NCBI RefSeq assembly: GCF_014650715.1
Contig: NZ_BMVM01000019.1
Location: 80,615 to 144,614, forward strand
Direction: 5' to 3'
Origin: Streptomyces bluensis
GTDB taxonomy: Bacteria; Actinomycetota; Actinomycetes; Streptomycetales; Streptomycetaceae
Length of the DNA stretch: 64,000 nt
Positions 55,808 to 64,000 of this stretch are shown here, piece by piece. Position 1 is the first letter of the stretch; every line of letters starts with the position of its first letter. The translations under genes and the position numbers were made by a program. The notes under the pieces are model-generated. The model saw only the letters and a program-made list of their open reading frames with translations. It had not been told where the DNA came from and ran no database searches.

Positions 55808-58800
55808 ATGGGCCAGTTCTGGAACCGGAGACTCTTTCTTAAAGGCACGACGGCGGGCGCGGGTGCCGGGTTCACCGCACTGTCCGCCGGCCCGGCGGCG
55901 GCCGCCGCGGAAACGCCGGCACGGGGTCCGCGCGACGATCACGACGATCGCGCCGGAGCACTCCGTATCGAGCGCACCACCGTGGAGCACGCCGAGCGGG
56001 TCCTCGGTACCGACGTCGAGCGCCCCCGCCTCGGCTGGGAGCTGTCCGCTCCGGGGCACGGCGCCCGGCAGAGCGCGTACCGGATTCAGGTCGCCCTCAC
56101 GCCCGGGGAGCTGACGGACGGCACCGGGGCGGCGGCCAAGCCGGTCTGGGACTCGGGGAAGGTGGCGTCCGACCGCAGCGTGGGCGTCCCCTACGAGGGG
56201 CCCGCACTGCGTCCCCGTACCCGCTACCACTGGCGCGTACGGGTCTGGGACGGCGCCGGGCGGCCCTCGCCCTGGAGCGAGGTCCGCTGGTGGGAGACAA
56301 CGTTGTCGGACGCCCAGTGGCAGGCCCGTTGGATCGGCGCCGACGCGCCCCCGGCCCCGCCCTCCCTCTCCGGCGCCTCGTGGGTCTGGTCGCCGGACGC
56401 CACGTCCTCCGACGCCCCCGTGGGGCCGCGCTGGTTCCGGGCGGGGCTGCGTCTGCCGGACGGCACCCGGGTGCGGCGGGCCACCGTCGTCGCCACCGCC
56501 GACGACGACTTCACCCTCCATCTGGACGGCCGGGAGGTGCTTCAGGCTCCGGAGCAGCAGGACGGCTGGCGCACCGGCCGTGCCGCCGACGTCACCGCTG
56601 TCGTGGAAGCCGCCCGCGCCGCCGGCCGCCCCCTGGTACTCGCCGCCCGTGCCACCAACCGCTCCGGCCCCTCCGTGAACCCCGCCGGTCTGCTGGTCCG
56701 GCTGCTCGTCGAGACGGAGGACAGCGGACAGGGCGAGGGCAGCGGCCCGTACGAGCTGGTCACCGGCCCCGGCTGGCGGGTCTCCGCGGCCGAGCCCCCG
56801 GACGGCTGGCAGCGCCCGGAGTTCGACGACGCGGCCTGGGACCGGGCCACCGTGCTCGCCCCGTACGGGCAGGGGCCCTGGGGCAGCGGCGTGAGCGTCG
56901 CCGTGCCGGAGCAGCCCGCGCCGCTGCTGCGCCGCGCCTTCACCGTGCGGCGGCAGGTCTCCCGGGCCCGCCTCTACGTCAGCGGACTCGCCTACTACGA
57001 GGCGGAGATCAACGGCCGCAGGGTCGGCCGGCAGGTGCTCGACCCCGGGTTCACGGACTACGACGAGACGGTGCTGTACGCCGTACACGACGTCACCGAG
57101 CTGATCCGGCGCGGCGAGAACGCCATCGGTGTCACCCTCGGCCGCGGCTTATTCGGCATGATCACCCCCAACGTCTGGAACTGGCACCGCCCGCCGTGGC
57201 ACGGCGAGCCCCGGCTGCTGGCCCAGTTGGAGATCGACCACCCGGACGGCTCCCGCACCACCGTCGTCTCGGACGGCGAGTGGCGGATCACCGAGGGCCC
57301 GACCCTGTCCAACTCCCTCTACGCGGGCGAGACATACGACGCGCGCCGCGCGCCGCACGGCTGGACCGGCCCCGGCTTCGACGACAGCGGCTGGCAGACG
57401 GCGGGCGTGCGGGAGGCACCCCGGGGCACGCTCAGGGCGCAGCCGCACGAGCCGATCGAGATCATCGAGACGGTACGGCCGACGGAGATCTCCGAGCTGC
57501 GCCCCGGGGTGTACGTGGTGGACATGGGCCGCACCATGGCGGGCTGGACCCGCCTCACCGTCGGCGGCGCCGACGGGGGCACGGTCGTCCGTCTCGTCCA
57601 CGGCGAGAGGCTGAAGCCCGACGGAAGTGTCCTCGCCGAGACCGGCCATGTCCCGGGCCGCTTCCAGACCGACGAATACGTCTGCGCGGGCGGCGCGCGT
57701 GAGGTCTGGGAGCCGAAGTTCTCGTACAAGGGTTTCCGGTACGTCGAGGTCCACGGCCTGCCCGGTCGCCCGTCCCCGGAGCAGGTGCTGGGGCGGCTGG
57801 TGCACACCCGGGTCGAGGAGGTCAGCGAGTTCCGCTGCTCGGAGCCGTTCTACGAATGGCTGGACCGTGCCATGCGCCGCACGGTCCTGAACAACCTGCA
57901 CGGCATCCCGACCGACACCCCCATGTACGAGAAGAACGGCTGGACCGGCGACGCCCAGCTGGGCACGCCGACGATGGCGTACGCCTTCGGGATGCACCGC
58001 TTCCTGTCCAAGTGGCTGGGCGATCTGGCGGACAGCCAGTCCGGCGAGGGGCAGTTGCCGGTGATCGTGCCGAGCGGCGGCTGGGGCTACCAGGAGCTGG
58101 CCCCCGCTCCCGAGTGGACGACCGTGTACCCGTTCGTCGTGCGTGAGCTGTACCGGGTGTACGGGGACGAGCGCGCCGCCCGCGAGCACTGGTCGACGCT
58201 GACCCGGTACCTGGACTGGGAGCTCGGCCGGCTGCGGGACGGGCTGGCCGTCACGGCGCTCGGCGACTGGCTGCCGCCCGGCTACGGCGGCGGCATACCT
58301 CCGGAGGACACCCGGCTGACCGCGACCGCCTACCTCCACCGGGCGCTGCTGCACACCGCCGAACTGGGCGAACTGCTGGGTGAGGGTGCGGTCGTGAAGC
58401 GGTACCGGGAGGCGGCCGAGAACCTGAAGAACGCGTTGAACGAGGCGTTCCTCAGCCCGGAGGGCCACTACCGCACGGCGAAGGACCCCGGCTACCGGCA
58501 GACGTCCAACGCGATCCCCCTGGCCTTCGGCCTGGTGCCGTCCGGCGCCCGCGCCTCCGTCCTGGACAGCCTGGTGGCGGACATCGAGGAGCGCGGCAAC
58601 CACCTCAACACCGGCTGTCTGGGCACGAGCGTGCTGCTGCAGGTGCTGTGCGCCCACGACCGCCCGGACGTGGCGCACGCCGTCGCGACGCAGCGCACCT
58701 ATCCGAGCTGGGGGTACTGGCACGCGAACGGCGCCGACACCATGTGGGAGATGTGGGAGCTGGACTCCCGCTCCCGCGACCACTACTTCATGGGCACGGT

Positions 58801-59137
58801 CGCGCAGTGGCTGTACGAGAACGTGGCCGGGCTGCGCCCCGGGGACGCCGGCTACCGCACCTTCTCGGTACGGCCCGATGCCCGTACGGGAGTGAACTGG
58901 GCCCGTACGTCGATCCGTACGGTGCGCGGCGAGGCCGCCGTGTCCTGGTCGCGGCTGGACCGGGAGCTGCGGCTGTCGGTACGGGTGCCGGTGGGCTCGA
59001 CGGCCGAGGTGCACGTACCGGGCACGACGCGCGCCCGGGTGAAGGCGCCCGAGGGCGCGGAGTTCCTGCGCAGCGACCCCGCGTTCGTGGTCTTCCGTGT
59101 CGGGCACGGGAAGTGGGACTTCACAGGGCCTGCGTGA
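55808..59137 (+). CDS. Tat-exported alpha-L-rhamnosidase (GH78)
   Basis: This is a 1,109-aa enzyme. The ATG at 55808 has GAGGGA 4 bases before it and opens a twin-arginine signal (NRRLFLKGTTAGAGAG, cut after about SAGPAAAAA). A Bac_rhamnosid N-terminal beta region (RPRLGWELSAPGHGARQSAY) and Ig-like and jelly-roll modules lead to the GH78 (alpha/alpha)6 barrel with IPTDTPMYEKNGWTGDAQL, GDWLPPGYGGG and the TYPSWGYWHANGADTMWEMW block, followed by a C-terminal beta domain. It would release L-rhamnose from plant or microbial glycans outside the cell. Codon 448 (57149-57151) is TTA, read only by the bldA tRNA, so synthesis should be developmentally controlled. A LacI operator suggests sugar repression. 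Confidence 0.93.
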   Translation: MGQFWNRRLFLKGTTAGAGAGFTALSAGPAAAAAETPARGPRDDHDDRAGALRIERTTVEHAERVLGTDVERPRLGWELSAPGHGARQSAYRIQVALTPGELTDGTGAAAKPVWDSGKVASDRSVGVPYEGPALRPRTRYHWRVRVWDGAGRPSPWSEVRWWETTLSDAQWQARWIGADAPPAPPSLSGASWVWSPDATSSDAPVGPRWFRAGLRLPDGTRVRRATVVATADDDFTLHLDGREVLQAPEQQDGWRTGRAADVTAVVEAARAAGRPLVLAARATNRSGPSVNPAGLLVRLLVETEDSGQGEGSGPYELVTGPGWRVSAAEPPDGWQRPEFDDAAWDRATVLAPYGQGPWGSGVSVAVPEQPAPLLRRAFTVRRQVSRARLYVSGLAYYEAEINGRRVGRQVLDPGFTDYDETVLYAVHDVTELIRRGENAIGVTLGRGLFGMITPNVWNWHRPPWHGEPRLLAQLEIDHPDGSRTTVVSDGEWRITEGPTLSNSLYAGETYDARRAPHGWTGPGFDDSGWQTAGVREAPRGTLRAQPHEPIEIIETVRPTEISELRPGVYVVDMGRTMAGWTRLTVGGADGGTVVRLVHGERLKPDGSVLAETGHVPGRFQTDEYVCAGGAREVWEPKFSYKGFRYVEVHGLPGRPSPEQVLGRLVHTRVEEVSEFRCSEPFYEWLDRAMRRTVLNNLHGIPTDTPMYEKNGWTGDAQLGTPTMAYAFGMHRFLSKWLGDLADSQSGEGQLPVIVPSGGWGYQELAPAPEWTTVYPFVVRELYRVYGDERAAREHWSTLTRYLDWELGRLRDGLAVTALGDWLPPGYGGGIPPEDTRLTATAYLHRALLHTAELGELLGEGAVVKRYREAAENLKNALNEAFLSPEGHYRTAKDPGYRQTSNAIPLAFGLVPSGARASVLDSLVADIEERGNHLNTGCLGTSVLLQVLCAHDRPDVAHAVATQRTYPSWGYWHANGADTMWEMWELDSRSRDHYFMGTVAQWLYENVAGLRPGDAGYRTFSVRPDARTGVNWARTSIRTVRGEAAVSWSRLDRELRLSVRVPVGSTAEVHVPGTTRARVKAPEGAEFLRSDPAFVVFRVGHGKWDFTGPA

Positions 59138-59276
59138 CCGACCCGGCGAGAGGGCAGCGCCCCGCGGGCGGTGCCCTCTGCCGGATGCGGTTCTGCGTTG
59201 TACGGCTCGCCCTCCCCGCGGGTGACGGCGGTCAGACCGCGAGCTCTATGCCGTGTCTGTTAATTCGGTCGTCTGG

Positions 59277-60105
59277 TCAGCGGGCTACCCAGTCCGGCGC
59301 CCACGCGTCGTGCGGGGTTCGCCGGCCTGCACTGCACAGATGGTCGCGTAGCGCGGTCAGCACAGGGTGCTGGTCTCCGCTGCGGAACAGCAGCACGTGC
59401 GGGTAGACCGGGGTCGGGTCGTGCAACGGGATACGCCGTAGGCCGTGGGTCTGGGGCCACAGATACCGGTCCCCGCTGCCGACGAGGGTGGCCAGCGAGG
59501 CCGAGTCGGCCAGAGCGTCCATCAGTGCCTCGTCACCGAAGTTGGGGCCGAGCGCGTCGATGCTCAGGCCGAAGGTCTCGGACAGTGATTGGTAGAACGC
59601 TGCCCACTCCGTGCTCGGCCTGATCCCGGGGATCCAGATGCGGTGACCGCCCAGGTCCGCAGGACTGACCCAGGGCACGTCAGCCAGCGGGTGGCCGGGT
59701 CCGACGAGGAGCTCCAGGGGGTACGTCCAGAAGTCGTTCGGCGCTGATCCCGGCCGGGACCTGGTCTGCTGTCAGGGCACGGAAGGACGCGTCGACGGTG
59801 CCTTCGAGCAGCGCCTGGACGGCCTGGGCGGCGTTCTCCTTGCTCAGCGTGACCGCGTCCAGGTCCGTCTCGGGGTGGGAGCGGTAAAACCGGTAGACGG
59901 CCTGGGCCGGGGAGATGCGCCGATTGAGGACATCGACGCGCAAGGGACGGCTTCCGGGGCGCACGGCCTGCTCGGCCTGCTCGATGGCCGCCAGGACTTG
60001 GCGTGCGGCAAGAAGACCTGCCCGTCCAGGCTCAGTCGGGAGCCTCGGGACGTCCGCACCAGGAGCGTGACCTCGATGTGCCTTTCCAGGGCCGCAACAG
60101 CGTTC
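59277..60105 (-). pseudogene. LysR regulator broken by frameshifts and an IS insertion
   Basis: Three frames read in order as a LysR protein: AVAALERHIEVTLLVRTSRG (end of the HTH, about 60090-60030), then QAVRPGSRPLRVDVLNRRIS and LEGTVDASFRALTADQVPAG (effector domain), then VSPADLGGHRIWIPGIRPST to the stop at 59277. The first part of the HTH is missing because an IS5-type fragment abuts it near 60108. At least two frameshifts (about 59990 and 59740) and the N-terminal loss make it non-functional. Confidence 0.82.
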
Positions 60106-60107
60106 GC

Positions 60108-60245
60108 CCACCTGCACTGGTTCCGTCGCCTGCGGATCCGCTGGGAGATCCGCGACGACATCCACGAAGCTTTCCTCGCCCTTGGATGCGCACTCATCTG
60201 TTGGCGACGCATGAAGTCGTTGCGTAGGAGTTCTTACGCCGGTCG
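60108..60245 (+). mobile_element. IS5-type transposase C-terminal remnant 1
   Basis: The plus strand encodes HLHWFRRLRIRWEIRDDIHE, then AFLALGCALICWRRMKSL, the typical C-terminus of IS5-group transposases of Streptomyces. It begins where the LysR remnant ends, so the insertion probably disrupted LysR. Its last 70 bp are repeated imperfectly at 61757-61822. The rest of the element is gone. Confidence 0.78.
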
Positions 60246-60256
60246 TCTGCGGAGTG

Positions 60257-61168
60257 TTATGCCGCCTGTGCAGGTTTCCTGAGCACCTCGACCAGTGCTG
60301 AAATGCTGTGGTCACGGTGGCCTGCGGCGATGGCGCGGTTGAGGATGTCGAGGATCGGGGCTTGCCAGGAGATATCGATGCGTTCCTGCTGGCCGTAGTG
60401 GCGCTGCTCGACGAGAGCCTCCTCGAAGATGCCGACGGTGGCACCGATGGGACCGGTGTAGTCGCCAGTGTCGATTTGCTTGGCCAGGTGCGGAAGGGCG
60501 GAGGTAATCATCTCCAGCCACTTGGTGGTGTAGCGCACCAGCGTGTCGGCTCGCAGGCCACGGGCGGTGACGTAGGTGGCCCCCTGGAAGAAGGCGAGTA
60601 AGGATGGCAGCAGAACGCCGCCCACGGCCATCTCGTACAGGGCGGCCAGGTCGGGCTCCTCACCCAGGTGGACCGTGTCGCCACCCAGTACGCGCAGAGC
60701 CGTCTCGTGTTCGTCGAAGACGGCCTTGTCGCCGCTGTAGTAGAGCAGTGTGTCCGGCTTGCCTACGGCCATGGGCACGTTCTTGATCGCTCCGTCGAGG
60801 AATCGGGCTCCGTGTTGGCTTGCCCAGTTGGCCATGCGGCGGGCACCGTCCGGGGTTCCGGTGTTGAGAGTGACCAGGGTACGCTCGGCCAGTTCGGCGC
60901 CAGCCTGCTCCAGCGTGTCGATCGTGGCGTCGTAAGTGGACAGGCAGACGACCACAAATGGGCTGGCGGCCACCGCTTCCCGCACGGTCTGCGTGACGAC
61001 CGCTCCCTTGCTGACCAGGGGTTCGGCCTTGCTCGTGGTCCGGTTCCACACGGTCGTGGGATAGCCGGCGTCAATGAACGCCCCGGCCAGCGCCGCACCC
61101 ATCGAACCCAGTCCGATGACGGTTACCGGTGTGTGGTCGTGATGGGGCATGTTCGCACTCCAGTTCAT
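60257..61168 (-). CDS. Imine reductase-like NAD(P)-dependent oxidoreductase
   Basis: This is a 303-aa protein; the ATG at 61168 follows GAGGA. An N-terminal Rossmann fold with VTVIGLGSMGAALAGAFIDA and VWNRTTSKAEPLV is followed by a helical C-terminal dimerisation domain (DLAALYEMAVGGVLLPSLLA; LRADTLVRYTTKWLEMITSA) typical of imine reductases and beta-hydroxyacid dehydrogenase relatives. It probably reduces a cyclic imine or a related carbonyl compound with NADPH. It is divergent from an HxlR regulator and paralogous to the frameshifted gene at 62054. IS5 remnants lie on both sides. Confidence 0.88.
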   Translation of the reverse strand: MNWSANMPHHDHTPVTVIGLGSMGAALAGAFIDAGYPTTVWNRTTSKAEPLVSKGAVVTQTVREAVAASPFVVVCLSTYDATIDTLEQAGAELAERTLVTLNTGTPDGARRMANWASQHGARFLDGAIKNVPMAVGKPDTLLYYSGDKAVFDEHETALRVLGGDTVHLGEEPDLAALYEMAVGGVLLPSLLAFFQGATYVTARGLRADTLVRYTTKWLEMITSALPHLAKQIDTGDYTGPIGATVGIFEEALVEQRHYGQQERIDISWQAPILDILNRAIAAGHRDHSISALVEVLRKPAQAA

Positions 61169-61275
61169 GGTTGAAGGTCCTCAGTCCTCATGGAGGTGAG
61201 CGCGCCGATCCACGGTGCTTCGTTTCTTCTCAGCAGCGCCGAGGGTCATGCTGTAGCGCCGCGAAACTTCCTGCA

Positions 61276-61312
61276 AGTACCTACAATTTTGTTCAGTACT
61301 GACATTTTTGTT
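61276..61312. promoter_or_regulatory. Direct-repeat operator candidate for HxlR
   Basis: Two 18-bp units, AGTACCTACAATTTTGTT (61276-61293) and AGTACTGACATTTTTGTT (61295-61312), match at 14 of 18 positions and are spaced 19 bp apart in an unusually AT-rich divergent gap. They are likely HxlR binding sites overlapping both promoters. Confidence 0.65.
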
Positions 61313-61324
61313 AGTGGAGGTGCA

Positions 61325-61660
61325 GTGAAGAGGAAGACGTTCACGTGCGGGCTCGACGCCGCCATCGCTGTCATGGGCGGCAAGTGGAAGGCGCTGATCC
61401 TGTGGGAGTTGAGCCAGGGACCCCTGAGGTTCGGCGAGCTGAAGCGGTCGGTGCCGGGGATCAGCGAGAGGATGTTGATCCTGCAGTTGAGGGAGATGCA
61501 GACCACTGGCTTGGTAGCCCGTGAGGTCTATCACCAGGTTCCGCCGAAGGTGGAGTACTCGCTCACCGATTTCGGTCACTCGCTGATCTCTGTTCTCATA
61601 CCGCTGGGCAAGTGGGGCGAAGAGCACATGGAACACATCGAAGCGACAACCAGTGCCTGA
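61325..61660 (+). CDS. HxlR-family regulator
   Basis: This is a 111-aa winged-helix protein with GTG at 61325, 5 bases after GGAGG. It has the HxlR pattern: KTFTCGLDAAIAVMGGKWKA, ILWELSQGPLRFGELKRSVP, RMLILQLREMQTTGLVAREV and VEYSLTDFGHSL. The Cys near residue 8 is in the position used for redox or aldehyde sensing in some HxlR proteins. It is divergent from the imine reductase-like gene, its probable target, with a direct-repeat operator between. Confidence 0.9.
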   Translation: MKRKTFTCGLDAAIAVMGGKWKALILWELSQGPLRFGELKRSVPGISERMLILQLREMQTTGLVAREVYHQVPPKVEYSLTDFGHSLISVLIPLGKWGEEHMEHIEATTSA

Positions 61661-61714
61661 GTGTCTCACCGTGCTCGGCGTCGTTCCCCCGGTACTGAGA
61701 AAACGCGGCCGACC

Positions 61715-61822
61715 TCGGTATTGCCTGGACGTGGCGCGAGGTGAACGCGCGCCTTCTCACCCCTGGGTCCGCACTCATCTGCCGGTGACGCCTGGAGTCA
61801 TTTCGTTAGGGGTTCTTAGGGC
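61715..61822 (+). mobile_element. IS5-type transposase C-terminal remnant 2
   Basis: A degraded copy of the same transposase end: one frame reads DLGIAWTWREVNARLLTPGS, then ALICR before a stop, matching RIRWEIRDDIHEAFLALGCA, LICWRR of remnant 1. At DNA level, GCACTCATCTG and GTTCTTA blocks are shared with 60175-60243. The following 61823-61940 has no identified gene. Confidence 0.62.
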
Positions 61823-61955
61823 CTGTCTGATGGGTCATACGGCCAAGTCGAACGGGTCTGGCCCCGGTTGCTGATGCCCAGCCGGGAGTGGACAGTGCCG
61901 CTCGTGGATCGCTTCAGGGGCACAGGGCGTCCTTCCCTTACGCACCGGTAGTAGC

Positions 61956-61975
61956 TACGCACTTTTTTGTGCGTA
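61956..61975. promoter_or_regulatory. Perfect inverted repeat before second imine reductase-like gene
   Basis: TACGCAC-TTTTTT-GTGCGTA (7-bp arms, 6-base T centre), about 80 bp upstream of the GTG at 62054. Its form suggests an operator for a dimeric winged-helix regulator, although a terminator-like fold is also possible. Confidence 0.62.
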
Positions 61976-62053
61976 CTTGTGAGATGTCAGTGCCGCGCCG
62001 AAGGTGAACGGAAGGCATCATCTGATCACGCGAGCACGCCATCGGGAGCACTT

Positions 62054-62927
62054 GTGGACAACACAGCGGCAGTCACAGTCATCGGTCTCGGCGAGATGGG
62101 ACGGGCGCTGGCGGACGCCCTGATTGTCTCGGGGCACCCCACGACCGTATGGAACCGCAGCGCCACCAAGGCCGATGACCTGGTGGCTCGCGGTGCTGTG
62201 CGAGCCGCGACGGTCGAGGCAGCGGTCCTCGCCAGCCCGCTGACACTCGTCTGCCTGCTGGACTATGACGTCACAGACGCGATCCTTCGGCCCGCTGCCG
62301 ACGCTCTGCGCGGCCGAACTCTCGTCAACCTCACCAACGGCACGCCGATCCAGGCGCGCGAGACGGAGGTGGGCAGTGGGCCATGGTGCGGCCTACCTGG
62401 ACGGCGGGATCATGGCGATTCCGTCGACGGTCGCAACGTCGCAGGCGTTCGTCCTCTACAGCGGTCAGAAGGCGCACTTCGACGCGCACAAGGAGACCTT
62501 GGAGGCATTGGGGGCAGCCAAGTACCTCGGCGCCGACGCGGGCATGGCCGCGCTGTATGACCTGGCGCTGCTGAGCGCGATGAACGTGATGTTCGATGGC
62601 TTCTTCCACTCGGTCGCCATGGCCACCTCGCACGCGGAAGGCAACGCGGCTGGTTTCACGGAGCTCCTTGTGCCCTGGCTGACGAATATGACCCAAGTGA
62701 TGCCTGTGTTCGCCGCCGACGTGGACTCGGACGCGAAGCCAGTACTTGCTCAGGGTCTCGATGTGGTGCTCGCCAGTGTGCGCAATATGGCACAGGCGTC
62801 CCGGGACGCGGGAGTGCGCGCCGACTACTTCGAGCGCTCAGCCGCGATGCTGGAGAAGCAGCTCGCCGAGGGGCTGACCGCCTACACCGCTCCCGGGGTC
62901 GTTCAAAGCCTCAGAACTTCCAACTGA
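62054..62927 (+). pseudogene. Second imine reductase-like gene, frameshifted
   Basis: The first frame from GTG 62054 encodes the Rossmann half (VTVIGLGEMGRALADALIVS; VWNRSATKADDLVARGAV) to about 62370. The reading frame then shifts by one base around 62365-62385, and the second frame gives WAVGHGAAYLDGGIMAIPST and the complete helical domain to the stop at 62927. With one indel corrected the product would be about 290 aa, a paralogue of the gene at 60257. It is either a recent pseudogene or a sequencing error. Confidence 0.82.
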
Positions 62928-62962
62928 GTGAATCTTCGAACGTTCCGGGGCACCTGCCGGGT

Positions 62963-63200
62963 CTACGAGCGGAGCCATAGGCGACAGCAACGGTGACGGT
63001 GCCGTGAAAGACGTGCGCCCGCTTGTCAAAGCGCATGGCCACCGCCCGGGACATCTTCAGACGGTTGATCAGCCGCTCAACTTCATTGCGGCGAGCATTG
63101 CGGTACGCGTCGAAGCCGGTGGGTCTGCCGACGGCGCAGGTAACGGCGGTTACGGCGCGATGAGTAGGCTTTGTCGCCGCTCAGGCGGCCGGCCCCGGAC
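62963..63200 (-). mobile_element. IS5-type transposase remnant 3, opposite strand
   Basis: The minus strand encodes LSGDKAYSSRRNRRYLRRRQ, then in a second frame GRPTGFDAYRNARRNEVERL, INRLKMSRAVAMRFDKRAHV and FHGTVTVA, ending in a third frame with RLWLRS and a stop at 62963. This is the C-terminal third of an IS5-group transposase with an internal deletion of about 20 codons and frameshifts. It is a different lineage from remnants 1 and 2. Confidence 0.82.
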
Positions 63201-63457
63201 GGGACGCCGGCGGGCGCCGCCGCTACGGTGCGGACGACCTACCCGCGTGGCGACGATCCTCATCTTGAAGGAGGCTGGCCTTAGTCCGGCCGGTGAGCCA
63301 GTGATCGAGGCCGTGGGACCAACCTCATGAGACGGCACAGCTAGGGCCCCCGGCGGACCCTTCGTCGTGTCCGCGGGATTTCCTTGTACCTCAACTACCC
63401 AAACGTGATGAGGCCTGTAGGTCGCAGGCACACACGGAAGGCTCCTCAAAGAAGTGG
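63201..63457. other. Intergenic region between IS remnant and DUF397 unit
   Basis: No supported gene was found. The sequence continues degraded IS-like DNA and then unique DNA up to a terminator. Confidence 0.45.
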
Positions 63458-63485
63458 CCCCGCCTCAAGATCGCGTGAGGCGGGG
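63458..63485 (-). terminator. Terminator after DUF397 gene
   Basis: CCCCGCCTCA (63458-63467) and TGAGGCGGGG (63476-63485) are perfect 10-bp complements with an 8-base loop, about 30 bp past the DUF397 stop. Confidence 0.87.
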
Positions 63486-63514
63486 GCCGACGTGTGTGAC
63501 GGGGATTGTAGGTG

Positions 63515-63751
63515 TCAGCTGATCTCGTCAGCGCGGACGCAAGCGCCGGTCACGAACGCGGCGAACTGGTCAGGCGCGAAGAGGAGCGCGGGGCCCTCGG
63601 GGTTCTTCGAGTCCCGGACCGCTATCCGGCCGAGGGACGGCCGGACATCTGCGACCTCGACGCACGTGGACTGGTCAGAGCCGCTGTAGGACGACTTGAA
63701 CCAGGCAACTCCTGGCAGGGTGACAGCGTGGACCACGGCCGTTTCAGGCAT
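63515..63751 (-). CDS. DUF397 protein
   Basis: This is a 78-aa protein with the full DUF397 pattern: VAWFKSSYSGSDQSTCVEVA, IAVRDSKNPEGPALLFAPDQ, then FAAFVTG. DUF397 proteins pair with XRE/DUF5753 regulators in Streptomyces (WhiJ-type modules), where the small protein is thought to modulate the regulator. Its ATG overlaps the end of the upstream XRE gene by 8 bp (ATGCCTGA). A terminator follows. Confidence 0.93.
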   Translation of the reverse strand: MPETAVVHAVTLPGVAWFKSSYSGSDQSTCVEVADVRPSLGRIAVRDSKNPEGPALLFAPDQFAAFVTGACVRADEIS

Positions 63752-64000
63752 GTGACGTTCCCTTCATGTACTTCTTGATGACATCGCGTGAGTCGTCTGT
63801 AGGCAAGGCCGTTTCACAGACAGCGTCGAACACTTCCGTGAAGGCGTTCACGTCCTCCGGCTCATCAAGGAAAACCCCGCCCCGGGTGTGGTCGACCATT
63901 GCCAGAGAGGGCCAGGGGCGCCGGAAGTCCATGATCGTCATATTGCTGGTCAGGCCCGGATGAAGGGGTGCGTCCAGTGGCATGACATGCAGGGCGATGT
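63744..64000 (-). CDS. XRE/DUF5753 regulator, C-terminal part (runs off right edge)
   Basis: Only the last 85 codons or so are visible: VMPLDAPLHPGLTSNMTIMD, FRRPWPSLAMVDHTRGGVFL, then EDVNAFTEVFDAVCETALP. This is the typical end of DUF5753 domains of helix-turn-helix regulators that precede DUF397 genes. The helix-turn-helix lies outside the window. The stop overlaps the DUF397 start, so the two are translationally coupled. Confidence 0.85.
   Translation of the reverse strand, partial: IALHVMPLDAPLHPGLTSNMTIMDFRRPWPSLAMVDHTRGGVFLDEPEDVNAFTEVFDAVCETALPTDDSRDVIKKYMKGTSHA

Noticed and set aside
55085..61826. Shared 12-mer CTTAGGGCCTGT at 55085-55096 and 61815-61826 as possible IS ends
   Set aside because: The second copy is next to an IS remnant, but flanking similarity stops quickly and no transposase lies near the first; too short to support an element.

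Overview
The window is high-GC DNA with GTG starts, GTGA/ATGA stop-start overlaps, a rare TTA codon, many actinobacterial regulator families (DUF397/XRE, HxlR, MmyB-type XRE, Hanks kinases) and secreted-protein families typical of Streptomyces. It is almost certainly a Streptomyces chromosome. No rRNA, tRNA or CRISPR array was seen.

Layout. Positions 1-7,886 are one edge of what looks like a Streptomyces extracellular contractile injection system (eCIS) locus: a tightly coupled minus-strand run (secreted PD40/DUF11 protein > DUF4255/Pvc16-like protein > AAA+ ATPase, which runs off the left edge), a LuxR-type regulator and a divergent membrane protein. From 8.3 to 31.6 kb lie signalling and envelope genes: a lipoprotein, a 1,281-aa HTH/nSTAND1/14-WD40 protein, a two-gene membrane operon, an aconitase with a deleted patatin gene coupled to it, a YceI protein, a small secreted M15-like protein, a DUF4232 lipoprotein, an HTH-membrane protein, a Hanks kinase, an NB-ARC/LuxR regulator and a RavA/ViaA-like MoxR-VWA pair.

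Two cassettes with the same order and orientation (MFS exporter and FAD monooxygenase on minus, TetR regulator divergent on plus) lie at 31.7-35.7 and 39.6-43.3 kb. Their MFS proteins are close paralogues, the monooxygenases belong to different subfamilies, and each regulator gap contains its own inverted repeat. Between them are a PIN-toxin remnant, two secreted proteins (DUF3455, SGNH hydrolase) and a beta-helix-like membrane protein.

From 43.4 to 59.1 kb come a YqeY protein, a TnpB/right-end remnant, a kinase with a PQQ-like sensor, a membrane protein/MerR pair with a conspicuous GATAG operator array, a Cache-PAS-GAF-SpoIIE-HATPase phosphatase, an alpha/beta hydrolase with a divergent XRE regulator, a decayed Nudix gene, a VOC protein and a Tat-exported GH78 rhamnosidase with a TTA codon and a LacI-type operator. 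The last 5 kb is a worn, IS-rich segment: a broken LysR gene, three IS5-type transposase remnants, an intact imine-reductase-like gene divergent from an HxlR regulator, a frameshifted second imine-reductase-like gene, and a DUF397/XRE pair running off the right edge. At least seven decaying genes (patatin, VapC, TnpB, ABA4-like, Nudix, LysR, second imine reductase) show that the accessory content is turning over.
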